From contig NZ_CP013234.1 in NCBI RefSeq assembly GCF_001584185.1, positions 992,001 to 1,056,000 of the forward strand: a stretch of DNA of 64,000 nt, read 5' to 3'. Below the pieces are notes generated by a model. It ran no database searches, had not been told where the DNA came from, and was given only the letters and a program-made list of their open reading frames with translations. The first letter of the stretch is position 1; every line of letters starts with the position of its first letter. The position numbers were made by a program, and so were the translations under genes. Source of the DNA: Collimonas pratensis. Its GTDB lineage: Bacteria; Pseudomonadota; Gammaproteobacteria; Burkholderiales; Burkholderiaceae_D. Shown in pieces: positions 58,501-64,000 of this stretch.

Positions 58501-59563
58501 GCGAGCTATCGACGCCCGCGCCGGCAAGTCCGACGGGTGTCCTTGCCAGGCGCCGCCTGATCTTTTCGACATGGAAATCGACGCAAAAATACAGCGCGAT
58601 CGAACAAGCGATCGAAATCCCTGCAATCACAAAAGACCAATACCAGCTTCCCTGATGGTCAACGATCAGGTAGGCGACCACCGGCCAATGGGTAAGGTAG
58701 ATTGGATAGCTCAGTTCGCCGACGAATTTATCCACTCTACTGCGCCTGGTGGCATGAAACAGAGGGATCACACAGGCTGCGAATAGCGCGAAAGGAATGC
58801 ACAGCAATATCTGATGGTCCCACAGCTTCTGTGCGGCGATGATGCAGGCAATGCTGATGCCGACGCCGAATATCGAGCACCATAAGGCGTCAAGACGCAT
58901 CCGCTCCAATGATGCGTTATATTTTTTCCAGCCATGGTAGGCCGTCATGCCGAATAAAAACAGCCAGAACGTATTGAATCCGCTGTAACGCTGTAAGGGA
59001 TGCAGCGGATACAGGTCCGACATGATGGCAACGTGAATCAGCAATGCCATTGCAAGTACGGCGAGGATGGTTTTCGGTTTTCTGGCAATGAAGGGGGCGA
59101 GTAGATAGAAGCTGATCTCTTCGCCTATCGACCAGATGTGCGGCATGTGCGCCGCGTTCAGCAATGCGCTGGCGCCGCCTTCAGGCGTGGCAAGAAAAAC
59201 CAGCTTCCCGGTCGCGCTGTCGATGCCGAACCAGCCGAGCGTATTGTAAAAAAACATCGTGAGGTTGACCGTCCAGGTGTAGACGGCTGCCAAGGTCGAC
59301 GTGTATATCGCGCTCGACATCGGGGCGATCAGCAGCAATACCACCAGGAGCACGACGATGTAGCTCGGCCACAGGCGCAGAAAGCGTGCGCCATAGAATC
59401 CGGCGACGTTGTCCTGGTATTTCTCATTCAGGACCAAGGCCATATAGAAGCCGGAAATGACAAAAAAAGCGTAGACCGCCAACAAGCCGTCAATGCCGGG
59501 TACGTGGATACCGTTGTGGGAAAAGACAACCGACAGCGCCAAGAAAAAACGGATCAGCCCCAT
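58469..59563 (-). CDS. acyltransferase-3 family membrane protein
   Basis: This 364-residue polytopic protein is of the acyltransferase-3 (OafA/NolL-like) type, which O-acylates surface polysaccharides or LPS. It has about ten hydrophobic segments. Family blocks are IRFFLALSVVFSHNG (catalytic-type His in the first helix), AFFVISGFYMALVL, FYGARFLRLWPSYI, HIWSIGEEISFYLLAPFI and the closing ELSYPIYLTHWPV. The last dozen residues (about 351-364) are probably read from decayed hydrolase DNA. The target glycan is unknown, and it is monocistronic. Confidence 0.88.
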   Translation of the reverse strand: MGLIRFFLALSVVFSHNGIHVPGIDGLLAVYAFFVISGFYMALVLNEKYQDNVAGFYGARFLRLWPSYIVVLLVVLLLIAPMSSAIYTSTLAAVYTWTVNLTMFFYNTLGWFGIDSATGKLVFLATPEGGASALLNAAHMPHIWSIGEEISFYLLAPFIARKPKTILAVLAMALLIHVAIMSDLYPLHPLQRYSGFNTFWLFLFGMTAYHGWKKYNASLERMRLDALWCSIFGVGISIACIIAAQKLWDHQILLCIPFALFAACVIPLFHATRRSRVDKFVGELSYPIYLTHWPVVAYLIVDHQGSWYWSFVIAGISIACSIALYFCVDFHVEKIRRRLARTPVGLAGAGVDSSHGEAPRPTAR

Positions 59564-59732
59564 GTGTTTCTATTACTTGCTTGATTCATTTGCAACAACC
59601 TTCTGCTGGATAGCCCGGCCGGTAATAGTAACAACTCTATGCTAAGGCCTCAATAGCAGGCTGCCACGGGGTATCGATCAGAATTGGCTTGGATAAAACG
59701 GCTACGGCAGATGCATGTTTCTTCGCGTCGGC

Positions 59733-60344
59733 TCACCCGGCAATCCGCATCAGCTGCCAGCCGGCAAAGGCGAGCAGGATGCAGCCGCCGATCCGGTTGA
59801 CGAGGGTCATGACGCCAGGCCCTATCTTGTGGCGCACCGCAGCCACGCCGCAGGCCAGCAGCAGCCACCAGAACGCCGATCCGCAAAATACCCCGAGCAC
59901 CATGAGCGCCGCCGCAGCCGGCGCGCTCGCCGCCGGGCCGGCAATGGCGGCAAAGACGGCGATGAAGGAGAGGATGGTCATGGGATTGGCCAGGGTCAGC
60001 AGGAAAACGGAAATGAAGGCCTTGCCGGCAAAGGCGCCGTTGGTGACATTGGCGGCGCTGGCAGACGGCGTGGCGCGCAGAAGCTTGATCCCCATCCAGA
60101 GCAGGAACAAGGCGCCGAATACGGCCAGCGGCGTCGTCAGCGCGACAAAATAGTTGGTCACGGTGGCCAGGCCGAAGGCGCCGATGGCGCCATAAGTGGC
60201 ATCCGCGGTGGCGGCTCCCAGTCCGCTGGCGAAACCGATGCGCGGTCCATGGGCGATGGTGCGCTGGATGCACAGCAGGCCGACCGGTCCCACCGGTGCG
60301 GCGATCGACAGGCCAATCAAGGCCGCTTTCATGAATAATGCCAT
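59733..60344 (-). CDS. LysE/RhtB-family amino-acid exporter
   Basis: This 203-residue inner-membrane exporter has six predicted helices. The LysE signature is AALIGLSIAAPVGPVGLLCI (about residue 6), and the second half has FLLTLANPMTILSFIAVFAA. I took the ATG at 60344; a GTG at 60350 and ATG 60332 are alternatives. It is divergent from an Lrp-family regulator, the usual arrangement for amino-acid exporters. The substrate is unknown. Confidence 0.9.
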   Translation of the reverse strand: MALFMKAALIGLSIAAPVGPVGLLCIQRTIAHGPRIGFASGLGAATADATYGAIGAFGLATVTNYFVALTTPLAVFGALFLLWMGIKLLRATPSASAANVTNGAFAGKAFISVFLLTLANPMTILSFIAVFAAIAGPAASAPAAAALMVLGVFCGSAFWWLLLACGVAAVRHKIGPGVMTLVNRIGGCILLAFAGWQLMRIAG

Positions 60345-60482
60345 CTCCACTTTTAATTCCTTGAAGAGCTACGCTGGAAGGTGAATTATCTCAAGAGCGC
60401 CATTGCAGTCGAATAAGCAAAATAAGGCAGAACTGTTATATTGCCTTTATTATTCTCGTCAAATCTGCCGTTATCCTTAATC

Positions 60483-60935
60483 ATGGAAATAGATGCCAAA
60501 GGCTGGAAAATCCTGGCCGCGATTCAGAGCGACGGCCGTATCTCGCTGAAGGCGCTTGCCAACCATTGCGGCCTGTCGCTGCCGGCGACGTCGGAGCGCC
60601 TCAAGCGGCTGGAGGAGGCGGGGATTGTCAGCGGCTATCGTGCGGTAGTCAGCGCCGAGGCGGTCGGCTACGGCGTCATGGCGGTGATCGGCATCACCAC
60701 CGCGCAGCCCGACAAGGCACGCCTGATCGCACAGCTGCAGGCCATGCCGGAAGTACTCGAATGCCTGCATGTGACAGGACAGGATTCGTTTCTTCTGCGA
60801 GTCGTGACCAAGGATATCCGCCATCTGGAATGCTTCGTCGGCAGCATCAACCATTATGGTGAGACGCGGACTTCGATTGTCATGTCGACCCCAATCGCGA
60901 AGCGCTCGATTGCGCAATTTCCCGCTGAATTGTGA
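60483..60935 (+). CDS. Lrp/AsnC-family regulator of the LysE gene
   Basis: This 150-residue regulator has the HTH KGWKILAAIQSDGRISLKAL, LPATSERLKRLEEAGIV and the RAM effector domain (VMAVIGITTAQPDKARLI, CLHVTGQDSFLLRVVTKDI). It is divergent from the LysE exporter with a 138-bp AT-rich gap, so exporter control by an amino acid is likely. The resemblance is to Lrp-type activators in general, not to the DecR-like gene at 21142. Confidence 0.9.
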   Translation: MEIDAKGWKILAAIQSDGRISLKALANHCGLSLPATSERLKRLEEAGIVSGYRAVVSAEAVGYGVMAVIGITTAQPDKARLIAQLQAMPEVLECLHVTGQDSFLLRVVTKDIRHLECFVGSINHYGETRTSIVMSTPIAKRSIAQFPAEL

Positions 60936-61397
60936 AGTGTCGCCTGGGTCTGCGGCGCTGGCTGTCGTGGTGCGCCGGAAGGAGAAATGGCGCTGCGTGG
61001 TGGTTTGCAGGCAGTCGACCTGGCTAGAACGGCAAACGCATGATGTTTTATATGCAAGGCAGAAAAAGAAATGGGTTATGCCCTGTTCGGGACATAACCC
61101 ACTCCAACTGTTACCTTTCAAGAGGTAGGTTTACTTTACATTCACTACCCCACTGGCGTCAACTGTTGATGTTGACAGCCCGATGGACTGGCAAGACGCA
61201 GTTCCTTTGTACCGCCTCTTCCCTCAATCAGATTGCAGATCCGGTGTCGTTCCTGGCGCCGATGTTTCCTTGCTCATTGGCCAGAAGAATGGCCCTTTTT
61301 TTCGTTTGGACGGGCATCTAGGTAAGACCGTGATGAATCCGGCGCATCAGACTATGCGTCATGCATCGCGTTTTTCCACTCTTACCTGGAGGCGTCT
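60936..61397. other. 462-bp gap before the metzincin gene
   Basis: No credible gene is seen. It holds one hairpin at 61072-61101 (perfect 9-bp arms TGGGTTATG / CATAACCCA with inner CCC/GGG pairs). On the minus strand its distal side is T-rich. The promoter of the protease gene should lie in 61150-61390 but no convincing -10/-35 pair was fixed. Confidence 0.4.
61072..61101. terminator. hairpin in the gap after the Lrp gene
   Basis: The 9-bp perfect stem TGGGTTATG / CATAACCCA extends with CCC/GGG. There is no T-run on the plus strand, but T-rich DNA follows on the minus strand. It may be a rho-assisted terminator for the Lrp transcript or a regulatory hairpin. Confidence 0.4.
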
Positions 61398-63593
61398 GTG
61401 ATTGATAAAAATGCGTTACGAACAGCTCGGCTGAAAAAAGCCGCATTGAATTTGGCAATGCTCATTTCCGCTGCATTGCTTGGCGCTTGCAGCGACGGCA
61501 GTTCCGCTCTGCAGACCGCCGTTTCATCGGCAGCGGCGCAGCAGCCGGAAGCCCGGCCGGCGACCATTACGCCTTCAAGCACGGTGGCAGCATCGCCGGC
61601 AATGACGCCGGCAGCGACGGTGACACCGGCTGTAACGACACCGGCAGCGACAACGCTGGTAGTGACAACGCCGGCAGCGACGACACCAACGACGACACCA
61701 ACGCCGACAACCCCAACGACGCTAACGGTAACGGTAGCGACTCCGGCGGCAACCCCCGCTCCCGCCGTCGCCAAGCCAGGTTTGTATATCAGCGAAGTGG
61801 CAGCCAATTACCGTCGCACGGACGGCGTCAGCTGGGTCGAGATTTTCAACAACTCGACGCAAGCGATCCACCTGAGCGACTATCGCCTGCGCACCACCGG
61901 ATGGAATATTGCCACGCAAGATATCAGTACGGCGCCGATGAATTTTGATCTGCCGAAAGTGGATATTCCTGCCGGCGGCTATTTTGTCATCGCCGGGAAA
62001 TTCATGCCGTTCCTGACGAATACCGACAAATCCGCCTACGTCTCCAAGACCTCCGTGAGCAATGGCAGCAGTAAAACCTATCTGCCTTACTGGAGCGACA
62101 GTGCTGGTTTTGTCGAACTGCTGACGGCCAGCGATAACAAGACAGCGGATTTCGTCCGCTTCGGCACATCGGCAGTCACGCCGCTGACGCCATCGGCATG
62201 GAGCGGCGACAATGTGGCTGCGTTTCCCGCCAAGCCCGATTACGTGACTGTAGCCACGCCCGATCCGCTCGACAGCTACGATGGTTCGATCGTCAGACTC
62301 AGCAGCAGTTTCACGGCCAGCGGCAGCAAGAGCGACTGGAGCCGGGTGGCGTTTTCGACGCCGGGCGGTCCGAATGACGTGGCGGCCGATGCGATCGACA
62401 GCGACAAGGACGGTATTCCGGACTCTGCCAAAGTCGCGGGCGGCACCTTCGGCGGCATGGACTTGTACAGCCTCGGCGCGCGCAAGGGCCAGCGTGATAT
62501 TTTCATTCACGTCAACTACATGAACAGCGCCACCGACACCGCGGTGACGCCGCAGAAAAGCGCCTTGCAAATGGTGGTCGATGCATTCAGCCCGCATAAC
62601 ATCAAGATCCACTTCGATGTCGGCAATCTGTTCAGCAGCGCGGTGTCGGCCGCCAGCTTCAATCTGTCGGGAGATGTCAGCCATAAAGTCGCCTTTGAGA
62701 AGTGCACGCAGATTCTTTCTTCGACCGCCAAGTCCAATTCCGACTTCACGCCCGATGCCGGCTGTTCCAGCATCTATAAGTATTCAAGCGGCTCCTTCGA
62801 TGTGCGCCGCAAGCCGGTATTCCGCTTCATGCAGATGGCCAGCTCGCAGCTCGCCAGCGGCGCCGGCGGATCTTCAGGCATCGCCGAACTGCCGGGCAAT
62901 AAATTCCTGGTCACGCTGGGCGGTTCCGGCTTCGCGCCGAATAACGCCAGGCTGCAAACCATCCTGGTCAATTTCCAGGGCGGCACCATCATGCATGAAT
63001 TCGGCCACACGCTGGGATTGCACCATGGCGGTTTTGAAGACCAGAACTACAAGCCGAACTACTTCAGCATCATGAACTACATGTACCAGCTGAATGGTCT
63101 GCCGGCCGATACCCGTGGCGGCAATCCGCTGCAGCGCTACTACTACACCTTCAACAATGATTTCAATTCGCCGGTTCCGGGCTATGCCAAGGCCGGTACC
63201 TACAAGCTCTGCGATTTGCCGGAAGGGCCATGCAATGCGGTGTTCAAGATAGACTACTCAAACGGCTCGGGGAAAAGCCTGGACGAGGCCAACTTGCTGG
63301 AAGCCGACAACATCGGCCGCGGCAGCGTCAACGGCGCCTACCTGGACTGGAATCTAAATGGCCTGCAGGATCCGTTGAGCTATGCTTTTGACTACATCAA
63401 CGGCCAGACCGTGATGCAGGATAACGACGACTGGAGCAAGCTGATCCTGGCAGCCAATCCGCATCAGCTTGTGGCGGCGGCAGTGGAAGCCAAGGCAGGC
63501 GTGCGTCTGGGCGAAACCAGGAAGCGCGGTGTGATCGCACTGGAACAGCCGCCGTCGGTACACTTGCTGAATCAACTCACCAACCTGAAATAA
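61398..63593 (+). CDS. metzincin-type zinc metalloprotease lipoprotein with lamin-tail domain
   Basis: This 731-residue lipoprotein has its signal ending AALLGACSDG and then a Thr/Pro/Ala-rich linker (residues about 50-125). A lamin-tail-like domain (LYISEVAANYRRTDGVSWVE, about residue 128; FNNSTQAIHLSDYRLRTTGW) follows, then a calcium-like DSDKDGIPD motif. The protease domain has HEFGHTLGLHHGG (HExxHxxGxxH, about residue 532) and a Met-turn ISIMNYMYQ-type segment (about 557). GTG start with TGGAGG upstream. It is probably surface-exposed and degradative; the substrate is unknown. The next gene begins 6 nt later. Confidence 0.82.
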   Translation: MIDKNALRTARLKKAALNLAMLISAALLGACSDGSSALQTAVSSAAAQQPEARPATITPSSTVAASPAMTPAATVTPAVTTPAATTLVVTTPAATTPTTTPTPTTPTTLTVTVATPAATPAPAVAKPGLYISEVAANYRRTDGVSWVEIFNNSTQAIHLSDYRLRTTGWNIATQDISTAPMNFDLPKVDIPAGGYFVIAGKFMPFLTNTDKSAYVSKTSVSNGSSKTYLPYWSDSAGFVELLTASDNKTADFVRFGTSAVTPLTPSAWSGDNVAAFPAKPDYVTVATPDPLDSYDGSIVRLSSSFTASGSKSDWSRVAFSTPGGPNDVAADAIDSDKDGIPDSAKVAGGTFGGMDLYSLGARKGQRDIFIHVNYMNSATDTAVTPQKSALQMVVDAFSPHNIKIHFDVGNLFSSAVSAASFNLSGDVSHKVAFEKCTQILSSTAKSNSDFTPDAGCSSIYKYSSGSFDVRRKPVFRFMQMASSQLASGAGGSSGIAELPGNKFLVTLGGSGFAPNNARLQTILVNFQGGTIMHEFGHTLGLHHGGFEDQNYKPNYFSIMNYMYQLNGLPADTRGGNPLQRYYYTFNNDFNSPVPGYAKAGTYKLCDLPEGPCNAVFKIDYSNGSGKSLDEANLLEADNIGRGSVNGAYLDWNLNGLQDPLSYAFDYINGQTVMQDNDDWSKLILAANPHQLVAAAVEAKAGVRLGETRKRGVIALEQPPSVHLLNQLTNLK

Positions 63594-63598
63594 ACCGC

Positions 63599-64000
63599 AT
63601 GAAAATGACGAGCTCGATGCGCCACTTGAGGTTGCTGCTGTCAGCCGCGGCGCTGGCGGCTTGCGCCTGCCAGAGCGTGGCCGGCGATAGACTGCAGTTC
63701 GAGGGCGTGCCGCTGGAGAGTGGGGAAACGTTGCTGGCACATGCCGCGGTGAATCCGGCTGGCCAGATGCAGCTCGACCTGGGGCAGCAGGGCGTTGTCA
63801 CCATCTCGCCTTGGCCGAAGGCATTGCCGCGGCAGCTGCAAGCGCAATACGCGACGCTGCGGCAGACCATGCATCCGGCGGGGCCGCTGCAGTCTTTGCT
63901 GTTGCGCACGGCGGAAGGCAAGGAACCATGGCTGACGCTGGTGGCGAACGGCGGGCTGAACTGGGGGGTGCTGCCGGGCATCCGTCTGCGGGCAGCGGCT
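63599..64000 (+). CDS. lipoprotein of unknown function (truncated by window end)
   Basis: This gene starts 6 nt after the protease stop and runs off the window after 134 codons. It begins MKMTSSMRHLRLLLSAAALA with a likely lipobox at LAACACQS; a second ATG at 63605 is equally plausible. The visible mature part (DRLQFEGVPLESGETLLAHA, LSV-like) shows no recognisable domain. Co-transcription with the metzincin suggests a related function, for example a chaperone or inhibitor; this is speculation. Sequence beyond 64000 is needed to name it. Confidence 0.75.
   Translation, partial: MKMTSSMRHLRLLLSAAALAACACQSVAGDRLQFEGVPLESGETLLAHAAVNPAGQMQLDLGQQGVVTISPWPKALPRQLQAQYATLRQTMHPAGPLQSLLLRTAEGKEPWLTLVANGGLNWGVLPGIRLRAAA

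Noticed and set aside
61040..61401. short plus-strand frames in the gap before the metzincin
   Set aside because: They overlap a hairpin, lack RBS and show no similarity to known proteins.

Overview
The window looks like chromosomal DNA of a Gram-negative betaproteobacterium of the order Burkholderiales. The style is Oxalobacteraceae, in the Collimonas / Herbaspirillum / Janthinobacterium neighbourhood. That placement is an inference from gene content and moderately high GC, not from a search. No rRNA, tRNA, CRISPR array, integrase or insertion sequence was found. Most of the window is orderly core-type sequence, with several accessory islands.

Layout. 1-4667 (minus): respiratory formate dehydrogenase fdoGHI. 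The alpha subunit carries an in-frame UGA (selenocysteine) followed by a SECIS-like hairpin. 4893-8710 (plus): a Kdo hydroxylase-like dioxygenase overlapping waaA, a YdcF-type membrane protein and a 2'-5' RNA ligase-like gene. 8835-15574: a complete AcrAB-OprM-type efflux operon (minus) facing its TetR repressor across a near-perfect copy of the classical AcrR operator. 15685-18812 (minus): TetR, pcm, rhodanese and tolC. 18955-21621: a cysteine desulfurase / MBL-like / rhodanese fusion divergent from a DecR-like Lrp regulator, probably a cysteine-detoxification module. 21681-24181 (minus): a fusolin-like AA10 lytic polysaccharide monooxygenase followed by a bicovalent FAD oxidase. 24441-29276 (plus): YkgJ, a YceB-like lipoprotein, two UppP paralogues and recQ, with two non-coding repeat elements. 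29434-31460 (minus): rubrerythrin, rubredoxin and rubredoxin reductase, an electron chain for peroxide defence. 31721-36780: malic enzyme, an acyl-CoA ligase and a cytosolic 5'-nucleotidase.

37106-55022 is a surface-structure island. It holds a collagen-like repeat lipoprotein behind a sigma-54-type promoter, an orphan TpsB transporter, and a complete Tad/Flp pilus locus (flp, tadV, tadE, cpaB, cpaC, cpaE, cpaF, tadB, tadC, tadD, DUF3613, tadG, DUF4282). It ends with a sigma-54 enhancer-binding protein. tadD is split by an apparent one-base loss in a G run.

55257-64000 contains a DUF2968 coiled-coil protein, a phosphorylcholine phosphatase-like HAD enzyme, a porin, a membrane acyltransferase overlying a decayed hydrolase remnant, a LysE exporter with its Lrp regulator, and a lipoprotein metzincin protease carrying a lamin-tail domain. 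The last gene runs off the end.

The most distinctive elements are the fusolin-like LPMO plus FAD oxidase pair, the triple-fusion cysteine desulfurase with its DecR-like regulator, the sigma-54 promoter of the collagen-like lipoprotein, and the lamin-tail metzincin.
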